Position numbers and translations under genes: made by a program. A model generated the notes under the pieces. It saw only the letters and a program-made list of their open reading frames with translations, was not told where the DNA came from and ran no database searches. A stretch of DNA of 45,729 nucleotides from contig JACPZP010000050.1 of the NCBI GenBank assembly GCA_016195405.1, positions 1 through 45,729 on the forward strand, written 5' to 3'. Source of the DNA: Planctomycetota bacterium (GTDB lineage: Bacteria > Planctomycetota > Planctomycetia > Gemmatales > Gemmataceae). Below, in pieces: positions 8,434 to 16,439 of the stretch; the stretch's first letter is position 1, and every line of letters starts with the position of its first letter.

Positions 8434-9561
8434 TTACAGAGGCGAGTAGGGTTGGAACAGCCTCAGGTACTCGTCCTGGGCGTAGCGGTCGGTCATGCCG
8501 GCGAGATAATCGCCCACCACTCGGGCGGCGGGTAGGGAATGGAGCCGCTGCCGATAGCGGTTCGGCAATTGCTCCGGATGCCGGGAATACTCAGTAAACA
8601 GGGCCTCGAGAATGCGACGGCCTTTGTGCGCCATCCGCAACACCCGGAAATGGCGATAGACCCGTTCCCGAAGAAAAGCCTCTAGTTCTTTCTTGAGCGC
8701 GCGCACCTCCTCCCCGGGAACGACGAGGAGGCGTGGACAGCGGCGCACCTGTTCGATGCTACGTATTCTCTCGCACTCCAGATTGCGGCGCGTCTCCTCC
8801 AAGAGATCGGTCACCTGCCAGTCAATGAGAGAACGCACGGCCGCGGGCTGGAACTGCAAGGCGCCGATGCGCGGATGTTTTCGCCGCATCCGCTCCACCG
8901 CCAGGCGCCAAAACGCGACCTGGCCCAAGTCGTCCGGGCCGATCAGGCCGAGGCTGAGCGCGTCGTCGATGTCGTGCGTGTCGTACGCCAGGCTGTCGGC
9001 GGCATCGACGATCTGCGCTTCGAGCAGCGGCTGCCCGACGCCGAGAAATCGGGCCAGCTCCGGAGCGTCGCGCTTAGGGCTGTGCATCGCCTGGGCCTCA
9101 AGCACTTCGTGGGACAAGTTGAGGCCCGGAAAATCCGCGTAACGATACTCCAGCAGGGTGACGATGCGCAGACCATGATGATTATGTTCGAAGCCGCCCT
9201 CCGCGCTGAGGCAGTCATTGAGCGCGGCCTCGCCCGCATGGCCAAACGGCGGATGGCCCAAGTCATGCTCAAGGGCGATGGCCTCGGTCAAATCTTCGTT
9301 GAGGTTGAGTTGCCTGGCAATCGTTCGGCTGATCTGGGCCACTTCGAGAGTGTGCGTCAGCCGGGTGCGATGATGATCGCTGGCCTGGTTGACAAGCACT
9401 TGCGTCTTATGCATGAGCCTACGGAAGGCGGTGCTGTGCACGATCCGGTCCCGGTCGCGCGGGTAAAGCGTGCGATAAGCGTGCTCCGGTTCCGGATGCA
9501 GCCGGCCCTTGCTGAACTCGGTCCGCATCGCGTACGGCGCCAAGTGTTCTTCGCCCATCAT
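8434..9561 (-). CDS. dNTP triphosphohydrolase (dGTPase-like, HD domain)
   Basis: Hydrolyses deoxynucleoside triphosphates to the nucleoside and triphosphate, controlling dNTP pools. The 375-aa protein shows the HD-domain metal ligands His70 (RLTHTLEV), His99-Asp100 and the following GHPPFGHAGE, with SLAYDTHDIDDAL supplying the last aspartate. The N-terminal RDRDRIVHSTAFRRLMHKTQV segment is characteristic of the dGTPase-like type that lacks the long E. coli Dgt insert. The start ATG is four nt after the HIT gene stop, so the two are almost certainly co-transcribed. No strong ribosome binding site is seen, consistent with translational coupling. The PIN-TRAM gene follows after 54 nt. Confidence 0.95.
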   Translation of the reverse strand: MMGEEHLAPYAMRTEFSKGRLHPEPEHAYRTLYPRDRDRIVHSTAFRRLMHKTQVLVNQASDHHRTRLTHTLEVAQISRTIARQLNLNEDLTEAIALEHDLGHPPFGHAGEAALNDCLSAEGGFEHNHHGLRIVTLLEYRYADFPGLNLSHEVLEAQAMHSPKRDAPELARFLGVGQPLLEAQIVDAADSLAYDTHDIDDALSLGLIGPDDLGQVAFWRLAVERMRRKHPRIGALQFQPAAVRSLIDWQVTDLLEETRRNLECERIRSIEQVRRCPRLLVVPGEEVRALKKELEAFLRERVYRHFRVLRMAHKGRRILEALFTEYSRHPEQLPNRYRQRLHSLPAARVVGDYLAGMTDRYAQDEYLRLFQPYSPL

Positions 9562-9565
9562 GTCA

Positions 9566-10066
9566 TCACTTCATCTTGTCGGCAAGCTCGTCAACTAGTA
9601 GCTCCCACAGCGAATCCAGCGACTGCGCGATCACTTTCACATCCGTTAGCACCGGCATGAAATTGGTGTCGCCGTTCCAGCGCGGCACCAAGTGCCAGTG
9701 CAGGTGTCCAGGCAGGCCCGCGCCGGCCGCGCGTCCGAGGTTAAGGCCGATATTGTAGCCTTCCGGCCGCAAGAGCCGATCCAGTGCGTCAAGAAGGCGC
9801 GTGATCGTCTGCTGGATTTCGACAACCTCTTCGGTGGAGAGTTCCCGCAATACGCCTTTATGCGCGCACGGCGCGATCAGCAGGTGGCCGTTGTTGTACG
9901 GGAACCGATTGAGCACCGTGACGCAATGGTCCGACCGACGCGCGATCAGGTTCGCCCGGTCGTCGGATTCACGAAGCCCGCGGCAGATGAAGCAGGGGTC
10001 GCCGTCGGTCGGCGGCTTGGCGGCGGCCACATACGCGAGCCGCCACGGCGCCCACAGATGGTCCAT
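9566..10066 (-). CDS. HIT-family nucleotide hydrolase/phosphorylase
   Basis: A 166-aa histidine-triad protein. The active-site motif HLHWHLVP places His121, His123 and His125, with His123 the expected nucleophile. Cys25 and Cys28 (CFIC) match the zinc-binding pair of the longer bacterial HIT branch related to Ap4A phosphorylase. It likely cleaves dinucleoside polyphosphates or adenylated compounds. The N-terminus MDHLWAPWRLAYV is typical of this branch, and AAGGA lies 7 nt before the ATG. It heads a tightly packed set with the dNTP triphosphohydrolase, suggesting a shared nucleotide-housekeeping role. Confidence 0.93.
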   Translation of the reverse strand: MDHLWAPWRLAYVAAAKPPTDGDPCFICRGLRESDDRANLIARRSDHCVTVLNRFPYNNGHLLIAPCAHKGVLRELSTEEVVEIQQTITRLLDALDRLLRPEGYNIGLNLGRAAGAGLPGHLHWHLVPRWNGDTNFMPVLTDVKVIAQSLDSLWELLVDELADKMK

Positions 10067-10157
10067 GGGACAAATCCTTTGTCATCGGGCCTCAGCCATA
10101 GGTCCTCGAGCGTCGGGAGGGCTGCACCTTATTGTACCAACCTGACAAGGAGCCGGC

Positions 10158-10197
10158 GGCGACGCCAGGTTGCGGCGACGCCAGGTTGCGGCGACGG
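10158..10197. repeat. 16-bp tandem repeat, 2.5 copies
   Basis: GGCGACGCCAGGTTGC occurs at 10158-10173 and 10174-10189 with a half copy to 10197. It lies in the 161-nt gap between the alternative GlmU gene and the HIT gene. No gene or clear terminator is visible in this gap otherwise. Confidence 0.85.
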
Positions 10198-10227
10198 CCA
10201 GTGGATGTGTTTTAAGCTGATGGGATT

Positions 10228-11505
10228 TCAACCGCTACGTCTCATTCGCCTGATCTCGCCTTCTTGCAGTGTCTGGCGGCGGCCCGCGGCGGTCTGATCG
10301 TACAGTCCGTAGTAAAAGTCCCGGTGGGAGTCCGTCCATTCTTGTCCCCGTCGGCGCACGACGACGGCGGCCGTTGTGAACAGCGAGCGCATGTCCATGC
10401 GCTCGCCGATTTGACCGTGGCTCACCTGGCAGAAGGAAGGCACGACCGTCGGCGTCAGCGATCCCGAAGGCAATACGTTGCAAAAGACGCCGATCGATGA
10501 GCCCGTGTTGAGCAGCGTGCCCAAGGCGGTCTTCGAGTGATCGCCGATGAATGAGCCGACCTTGGTCTTGCCGGTGGCGACGCGTTGATTGGCCACGCTC
10601 ATCTTGACTTTGCCGTAGTCGTTGCGCAGGTCGCTGGTTTGCGTGCCGGCGGCGAGATTCACCCACTCGCCGACATAGGAATGCCCGAGGAAGCCGTCGT
10701 GATACTTGTTGCTGAAACCCTGGATGATGCTGGCTTCGATCTCGCCGCCGAGCTTGCAATGCGCGCCGAAGCTGCCGCCGCGCACCTTGGCGCCCACGAT
10801 CCAAGTCTCCGGGCCGATGTAGCAGGGACCTTCGACACGACTGAAGGCCTGAACGACGGCGCCGCGGTCGATCAGCACGGGACCGGGACGCGTGTCGAAT
10901 ACGACGTGAGGCTCGATCGTCGCGGACTCGTCGGCAACCAGGCGTTCCTGCGGACCAAGAATGGCCGCGCCCGGGCAGCCCGCGCGCTTGCCGGGCAGAC
11001 GCGTGAACCAGCCCAAGTCGGTCTTCAACAACTCGGCATTGGCGTCCACGAGGTCCCAGAGATAGTCGACCATCATGCCGGCGACCGGAACGTTTGGCAG
11101 CGTGGCCTGCATGCGCGCCAACCAGCCGTCGATCGACTCCGCCGTCCGATCAAGCTCCGCGCCGTTTGGAAGAATCACGTAAGCGACCTGGCTTCCCACG
11201 AAACCGACATGGGCATGCGTCCCGTCCGCGTCGAAAGACGCCGGGGGAAGCCAGCGCGCGTTGACGAGAGCCACGGTGTCCTGTTTCAGGAAGGCGCGAT
11301 CGTTGACGGCGATCTCAGGGTGCTGCATCCGGAATAGATCTGTCAATTCGGGCCGGATTAGGGCCCCAACTTCCCGCGCCGGAAACGCCTGGCTCTGGCG
11401 ATCGAACAACGACCGGGCGCCCGCCCTGAGTGCGAATGCCGGCCGGGTCAAGGCAAGCGGTTCGAGCAGTGGCACGCCGCCGTCTTCGAAAATGCACAGA
11501 CGCAT
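10228..11505 (-). CDS. Alternative GlmU-type sugar nucleotidyltransferase
   Basis: Likely makes UDP-GlcNAc from glucosamine-1-phosphate (acetylation plus uridylylation). The 425-aa protein does not start like classical GlmU but like the alternative form first described in Bacteroidetes: N-terminal CIFEDGGVPLLEPLALTRPAFALRAG stands in for the usual nucleotidyltransferase loop. The C-terminal half is a left-handed beta-helix with hexapeptide repeats (VLIDRGAVVQAFSRVEGPCYIGPET, from about residue 230) and the diagnostic GHSYVGEWVNLAAGTQTSDL and NDYGKVKM. GAGG lies 8 nt before the ATG at 11503-11505. It follows glmS by 81 nt in the same direction, consistent with consecutive steps of one pathway. 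A different sugar-1-phosphate substrate is possible. Confidence 0.85.
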   Translation of the reverse strand: MRLCIFEDGGVPLLEPLALTRPAFALRAGARSLFDRQSQAFPAREVGALIRPELTDLFRMQHPEIAVNDRAFLKQDTVALVNARWLPPASFDADGTHAHVGFVGSQVAYVILPNGAELDRTAESIDGWLARMQATLPNVPVAGMMVDYLWDLVDANAELLKTDLGWFTRLPGKRAGCPGAAILGPQERLVADESATIEPHVVFDTRPGPVLIDRGAVVQAFSRVEGPCYIGPETWIVGAKVRGGSFGAHCKLGGEIEASIIQGFSNKYHDGFLGHSYVGEWVNLAAGTQTSDLRNDYGKVKMSVANQRVATGKTKVGSFIGDHSKTALGTLLNTGSSIGVFCNVLPSGSLTPTVVPSFCQVSHGQIGERMDMRSLFTTAAVVVRRRGQEWTDSHRDFYYGLYDQTAAGRRQTLQEGEIRRMRRSG

Positions 11506-11586
11506 GGCTGATTCCTCGGGGTGGCACGCCCACTTATTTCGCTGGCGCCGCGATCCAACTCTGGACGGCGTGGGCGTGGCACACGT

Positions 11587-13413
11587 CTATTCCACCGTCA
11601 CGCTCTTCGCCAAGTTGCGCGGCATGTCGATGTCGCAGCCGCGCAACAGGGCGATGTGATATGCCAGGAGTTGAAGCGGAATCGCCACGACCAACGGCTG
11701 CAGGTAGTCGGGGACGCGCGGCACGTAAATGATGTCGTCGGCGCGGGCCTCGATGTGCTCGTCGTTCTCGCAAGCGACGGCAATGACCGGGCCGCCACGC
11801 GCTCTAATCTCCTCCAGGTTGCTCATGACCTTGTCGTAGACCGCGCCATGCGGCGCCAGGAACACGGATGGCGTGTCTTGGTCGACCAGGGCGATCGGGC
11901 CGTGCTTCATCTCGGCTGCGGGGTAGCCTTCGGCATGGATGTAACTGATTTCCTTGAGCTTCAAGGCGCCTTCGAGCGCGACCGGGTACAGGTACTGCCG
12001 ACCCAGATACAGCATGTTGTTGACGTGGTGATACTTGGCCGCGATTTCCTTGACCGCCTCGTGGCACTTTAGGGTGGCGCGGACGGCGTCCGGCATCGCG
12101 CGCAGCTCGTCGATGATGCGCGACCCGGCGGCGTGAGACATGTGCCGCATCCGCCCCAGGTACAGCGATAATAGGGCGAGCACGGTCACCTGCGCCGTGA
12201 ACGCCTTCGTGCTGGCGACGCCGATTTCCGGGCCTGCGTGCAGATAAACGCCGCCGTCCGACTCGCGCGCGATCGTGCTGCCTACGACGTTGCACAAAGC
12301 CAGTGTCCGCAGCCCCTTCGCTTTCGACTCGCGTAACGCAGCGAGCGTGTCGGCGGTTTCACCGGATTGAGTGATTCCGAGGACGACCGTATTGTGTTCG
12401 AGCGGCGGATTGCGGTAGCGGAACTCCGACGCGTATTCGACCTCGACGGGGATGCGGGCGAACTGCTCGAACATGTATTCGCCGATGAGCGCGGCGTGAT
12501 AGCTGGTGCCGCACGCCGTCATGATCACCCGTTCCACCTGACGAAGCTGTTGAGGGTCGAGATTGAGGCCGCCGAAGTGCGCGGTCGCCCCCGCGGCATG
12601 CAACCTGCCCGCCATGGCCCGTTCAAGGACTTCGGGCTGCTCGTAAATTTCCTTGAGCATGAAGTGCTCGTAGTCGCCCTTGTCGGTGTCCTCCGGCTCC
12701 CAGTCCAGACTGTGAACCGTGGCGCTGACCGTGGCGCTCTCGCCGTCAAGCACCTCCCATTTCTGCGGCGTCAACGCGCAGAGTTGATGGTCGTTCAGGT
12801 AGACGACGCGCTGCGAGTAGCCGACCAGAGCGCCTGGATCACTCGCCAGAAACGTCTCATTATCTCCGAGGCCGACAACCAGCGGACTGCCCAAGCGGGC
12901 GCCGACGACCATGCCGGGGAAGCGCGGACTGATCACTGCGAGACCGTACGTTCCTTTGAGGTGAACGAGGGCCTTTTGCACGGCTTCGACCAGGTCGTCC
13001 TTGAGGTAGGATGCGATGAGATGGGCGATGACTTCGGTGTCGGTTTGGCTGCGGAAGCGGTAGCCGCGCTGCTCCAACTGCCTTTTGAGCAGGGCGTAGT
13101 TTTCAATGACGCCGTTGTGGACGAGAGCGATATCGCCGTCGCCGCCCAAATGCGGGTGGGCATTGATGTCGGTGGCCGCTCCGTGAGTCGCCCAGCGCGT
13201 ATGACTGATGCCGCAATGTCCCGGCGACGGATGCCGTTTCAAAACGGCCGCCAGCTCGGAGATGCGGCCGACGCTTTTGCGCAGCCGGAGGTCCTTGCCC
13301 GTCAAGGTGGCCAGGCCGGCGCTGTCGTAACCGCGATATTCCAGTCGCGACAAGCCTTCCATCAAGACAGGCTGCGCTTCACGATGGCCCGTGTAACCGA
13401 CAATTCCACACAT
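11587..13413 (-). CDS. glmS: Glutamine--fructose-6-phosphate aminotransferase (GlmS)
   Basis: Converts fructose-6-phosphate and glutamine into glucosamine-6-phosphate, the first step to UDP-GlcNAc. The 608-aa length is standard. The N-terminal class II glutaminase starts MCGIVGYTG with catalytic Cys2 after Met removal and has the RLEYRGYDSAG and CGISHTRWATHG motifs. Two SIS isomerase domains follow, with TACGTSYHA, TQSGETADT and the terminal LAKSVTVE. A GGGGGAGGA ribosome binding site lies about 7 nt before the ATG. No glmS ribozyme is evident in the upstream 470 nt, judged by eye only. The alternative GlmU gene is next downstream. Confidence 0.98.
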   Translation of the reverse strand: MCGIVGYTGHREAQPVLMEGLSRLEYRGYDSAGLATLTGKDLRLRKSVGRISELAAVLKRHPSPGHCGISHTRWATHGAATDINAHPHLGGDGDIALVHNGVIENYALLKRQLEQRGYRFRSQTDTEVIAHLIASYLKDDLVEAVQKALVHLKGTYGLAVISPRFPGMVVGARLGSPLVVGLGDNETFLASDPGALVGYSQRVVYLNDHQLCALTPQKWEVLDGESATVSATVHSLDWEPEDTDKGDYEHFMLKEIYEQPEVLERAMAGRLHAAGATAHFGGLNLDPQQLRQVERVIMTACGTSYHAALIGEYMFEQFARIPVEVEYASEFRYRNPPLEHNTVVLGITQSGETADTLAALRESKAKGLRTLALCNVVGSTIARESDGGVYLHAGPEIGVASTKAFTAQVTVLALLSLYLGRMRHMSHAAGSRIIDELRAMPDAVRATLKCHEAVKEIAAKYHHVNNMLYLGRQYLYPVALEGALKLKEISYIHAEGYPAAEMKHGPIALVDQDTPSVFLAPHGAVYDKVMSNLEEIRARGGPVIAVACENDEHIEARADDIIYVPRVPDYLQPLVVAIPLQLLAYHIALLRGCDIDMPRNLAKSVTVE

Positions 13414-13883
13414 GCACTATCCTCCCCCAATTTCCGGTTGACGATTTGTCAAATATACGTTGCTTTTCAGGCGAGAGCGGAATGAATGGCAAAAGCGCCC
13501 CAATCCTCCTCCCTGGCTGAGCGAAGAAACAACGTGGTCAGGCATTCGCTTGGCCTCAGAATGCCCAAAACCCCTAGTGTTAGAGCATTGCAGTTTGGAG
13601 TCAGATTCTTGCAAAACTCATTCCGGGGCCGGCGCATTCGGCTGGAAGCCTTGATGGTGCGGGATGGTTGGCTCTTCGTTGGTGGAGAACAAGTGCTGAA
13701 ACCCGGAGTTTCCTTGGAAATCGTGACGGGTTGGGACTGCCCAGATTCGTGAAGACAATCACAATTGTTGAGGCCGCACTTTATGCCGATTCGCTTCTTC
13801 GCGCTAGGTGTAAACAGAGTTTTACAGTGCTTACACCCACCCACTAACGAGGGGTTCGTTAAGGGCAGCCTGGAAAGGCACGT
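13414..13883. other. 470-nt non-coding stretch upstream of glmS
   Basis: This gap separates the DUF1501 stop codon from the glmS start, both on the minus strand, so it should contain the glmS promoter. Short open frames exist on both strands but none has a family match, a good ribosome binding site or sensible composition. An inverted repeat GGTGTAA (13807-13813) / TTACACC (13831-13837), with a smaller GTAAA/TTTAC inside, could be a weak 3' structure. I see nothing else that can be named. Confidence 0.5.
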
Positions 13884-15311
13884 CTAATCCAAGATTTGTT
13901 CGATGACATGGCCATGCACGTCAGTCAAGCGGCGGTTGGTGCCGTTGTGGCGCACCGTCAACCGTTCGTGATTGATTCCCAAGAGGTGCAGGATCGTGGC
14001 GTGCAAGTCGTAACAATAGAGCGGCAGGGCGGCGCGCCAGGCCCATTCGTCGCTTTCACCGTACGCCGTGCCTCCCTTGATGCCGGCGCCGGCCAACCAA
14101 GCGACCGACGTGCCGCCGTTGTGATCGCGGCCCACCGATCCTTGACTGAACGGCTGCCGTCCAAACTCGGTGCTGAAAACGACCAGCGTGTCCTCGAAGA
14201 GCCCGCGCTGTTTTAGATCTTCCAAGAGTGCGGCGATCGGCTGATCGACTTGCTGCGCCATCGGGGGCATCTGCTGCACGATGCTGTTGTGATTGTCCCA
14301 GTTGCCGTTCGGTCCGCCAGCGCCCGACCAAACCTGCACGAAGCGCACGCCGCGCTCGATCAGCCGCCGCGCCGTCAGGCAGCTTCGGGCGAAGGCGTCA
14401 GTCGGCTCCAAGTCGACGCCGTAGAGACGGCGCGCCGCCGCCGTCTCGCGTCCCAAGTCAAGCGCCTCCGGGGCGCTCGACTGCATGCGGGCGGCAAGCT
14501 CATAACTGGCGATGCGCGATTCGAGCCGAGTATCGCCGGGGTTGCGTTCCTGGTGCTCGCGATTCATCTCGCGCAGCAAATCCTGGCCGGCGCGTTCGCT
14601 GTCCGGCGTGATCTGTCTGGCGCTTCGCGGCGGAAACAAAGATGCGATCGGCGTCGGACTGTTCACGCGGAGCATCGTCCCGGCATGTTGCACGGGAAGA
14701 AATCCCGACGAGAAGTTGCCGAGGTTGTTGTACGGCAACCCGTGCGGGTCAGGCAGCACCACGAACGTCGGCAAGTTATCGGTGAGGCTCCCCAGCCCAT
14801 AGCTGAGCCAAGCGCCCATGCATGGAAAACCAGGCAGAATGAAGCCCGTGTTCATCATGTAGCTGGCCGGGCCGTGCACGTTGGTGCGCGATGCGACCGA
14901 CATCAAAAACGCCATGTCGTCGACGTGCCGAGCCATTTGGGGAAAGACGCTCGACACCCACCGCCCCGATTGCCCGTAGCGCCGAAACGTAAACGGACTT
15001 TGCAGCACATTGCCGGGAACCGAAGTCACCGCTTCGATGCGCTCGCCTGTGCCGGGATCAAACGGCCGGCCATGGAAGCGCGCGAGCAGCGGCTTGTAGT
15101 CAAACGAATCCATCTGACTGACGCCGCCGTTCATGAACAGCTGAATGACCCTGCGGACGCGCGCCCGATGGTGCAAGCCGCCGTTGAGTTCAGGCCGCGG
15201 CTCACCGGCAAGCAAGCCGTGCCGGCCAAGCAGGTCGGTGAGCGCGATCCCGCCCAGGCCGCCGCCGAGGGACCAGAGAAGTTCGCGGCGCGTTGGTAAT
15301 TGCGAAATCAT
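13884..15311 (-). CDS. DUF1501 (sulfatase-like) Tat-exported protein
   Basis: A 475-aa member of the DUF1501 family, expanded in planctomycetes and related to the alkaline phosphatase/sulfatase fold. The N-terminus has a twin-arginine signal (PTRRELLWSLGGGLGGIAL), so it is exported folded. Recognisable segments are VIQLFMNGGVSQMDSFDYKP, GNWDNHN, VVFSTEFGRQPFSQG and GRDHNGGTSVAWLAGAGIKGG. The function is unproven. These genes usually follow a DUF1549/DUF1553 cytochrome-like partner; none is present here. Start chosen at the ATG 15309-15311 (MISQLPTRREL) with AGGTG upstream; an upstream in-frame start would displace the Tat motif. Confidence 0.92.
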   Translation of the reverse strand: MISQLPTRRELLWSLGGGLGGIALTDLLGRHGLLAGEPRPELNGGLHHRARVRRVIQLFMNGGVSQMDSFDYKPLLARFHGRPFDPGTGERIEAVTSVPGNVLQSPFTFRRYGQSGRWVSSVFPQMARHVDDMAFLMSVASRTNVHGPASYMMNTGFILPGFPCMGAWLSYGLGSLTDNLPTFVVLPDPHGLPYNNLGNFSSGFLPVQHAGTMLRVNSPTPIASLFPPRSARQITPDSERAGQDLLREMNREHQERNPGDTRLESRIASYELAARMQSSAPEALDLGRETAAARRLYGVDLEPTDAFARSCLTARRLIERGVRFVQVWSGAGGPNGNWDNHNSIVQQMPPMAQQVDQPIAALLEDLKQRGLFEDTLVVFSTEFGRQPFSQGSVGRDHNGGTSVAWLAGAGIKGGTAYGESDEWAWRAALPLYCYDLHATILHLLGINHERLTVRHNGTNRRLTDVHGHVIEQILD

Positions 15312-15392
15312 GAAACACCTGCGCTTCGCAAGGAAGCAGCGTTCGCGTACGTCCACTAAAGTAGGCTAATCGGCAATGAGAGTGCAGTCAAC

Positions 15393-15549
15393 GTGTGCAT
15401 TCCCGTATCTGCGCGTCAGGTGTGGCCGGGGCTGAGGCTTTGCGAAGCCCCGGCGTGCCCGCGCAGCGACCGGTTTCGGGGCTTCGAAGACTCAGCCCCG
15501 CCCACACACGGCGAGCTTTCTGAACGCAGTAACCGGAATGCACCTACAA
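15393..15549. mobile_element. MITE-like palindromic element flanked by 9-bp direct repeats
   Basis: The block folds into a long imperfect hairpin. Outer arms are GTGCATTCC at 15395 and GGAATGCAC ending at 15543; the inner arms contain GGGGCTGAG...GAAGCCCC on the left and GGGGCTTC...CTCAGCCCC on the right. The 9-mer GCAGTCAAC occurs at 15384-15392 and again at 15550-15558, resembling a target-site duplication. It encodes nothing. It fills much of the 323-nt gap between two divergent genes (DUF1501 and CPBP), so their promoters must lie in or beside it. Confidence 0.6.
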
Positions 15550-15634
15550 GCAGTCAACATGATGCGAAAATGGGTTCGTTCGAGCAGCGAAGATCAAATT
15601 AACACCGCCGCGCAGCCGCACTTCCGGAGCTTCC

Positions 15635-16363
15635 ATGGGCAACGCCAACGACGAACCCACGACCGCCCAAGTTGCCGGACGCGCTTCCCGGCGTGACGCC
15701 ATCGGCGCGTCCCTGCGCGAATGTCGGCCGTTCGTGGCCGCGGAACTCCTCCTCATCCCCATCCTGCTCGCGCTCCGCGGATATGGCGTCATCCGGAATC
15801 CCTCGCTTCTCATTCTGCTGATCGGCTGGCTCTCCCTGTGGCTACGCCGCACGGGATGGCGCGGCGTCGGGCTGGGGCGCCCTGCGAACTGGCGGTGGAC
15901 CATCCTGCTCGGACTCGGCATCGGGATCGCCTACGATGCCGCGGACATCCTCGTCTTCCTCCCAGCGCTGCGGCAGCTGACAGGTGAGGCAGTCCAGTTG
16001 GACCAGTTGGGCGACTTGCGCGGGAACGTCGGCGCCCTGCTCCTTTTGCTGGCGCTGACGTGGACGCTCGCAGCCTTCGGCGAGGAGATGGCCTACCGCG
16101 GCTACGCCCTCAACCGGATCGCCGATCTGTTCGGGCGAAGCCAGGCGGCCTTCGTGGCAAGCGCGATCCTCGTGAGCGGCGCGTTCGGCTTCGCCCATAT
16201 TGGGCAGGGTGTCACGGGCGTGCTTGACAACGTGCTGGCGGGGATGATGTTCGCGGCGCTCTACCTCGCTTCGGGGAGGAACCTCTGGCTGCCCATCATC
16301 GTTCACGGGGTCGTCGACACGACGAGCTTGGTGCTGCTGTTTCTTGGCGTCTCCCCGAGTTGA
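15635..16363 (+). CDS. CPBP-family intramembrane metalloprotease
   Basis: A 242-aa integral membrane protease of the CAAX/bacteriocin-processing (ABI) family. The three signature motifs are intact: Glu150-Glu151-x3-Arg155 (EEMAYR), FGFAH with His188, and His224-x3-Asp228 (HGVVD). About seven hydrophobic helices are visible. Bacterial members are of mostly unknown substrate; some process peptides or provide bacteriocin self-immunity, but no bacteriocin gene is seen nearby. GGAG sits five nt before the ATG. The MITE-like element lies immediately upstream. Confidence 0.92.
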   Translation: MGNANDEPTTAQVAGRASRRDAIGASLRECRPFVAAELLLIPILLALRGYGVIRNPSLLILLIGWLSLWLRRTGWRGVGLGRPANWRWTILLGLGIGIAYDAADILVFLPALRQLTGEAVQLDQLGDLRGNVGALLLLLALTWTLAAFGEEMAYRGYALNRIADLFGRSQAAFVASAILVSGAFGFAHIGQGVTGVLDNVLAGMMFAALYLASGRNLWLPIIVHGVVDTTSLVLLFLGVSPS

Positions 16364-16439
16364 TTGCTCCGGAACCCCGTTCATACGCTACACTTTCTCA
16401 GGATCGCCATAATCTCCGCATCGCCTTACGGAGTCCCGC

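Noticed and set aside
13414..13520. glmS ribozyme upstream of glmS
   Set aside because: No double-pseudoknot core could be recognised by eye, and the ribozyme is known mainly from Gram-positive bacteria.
13467..13844. Open frames on both strands between DUF1501 and glmS, one starting MGGCKHC
   Set aside because: No usable ribosome binding site, no recognisable domain and Cys pairs only by chance; treated as non-coding leader of glmS.
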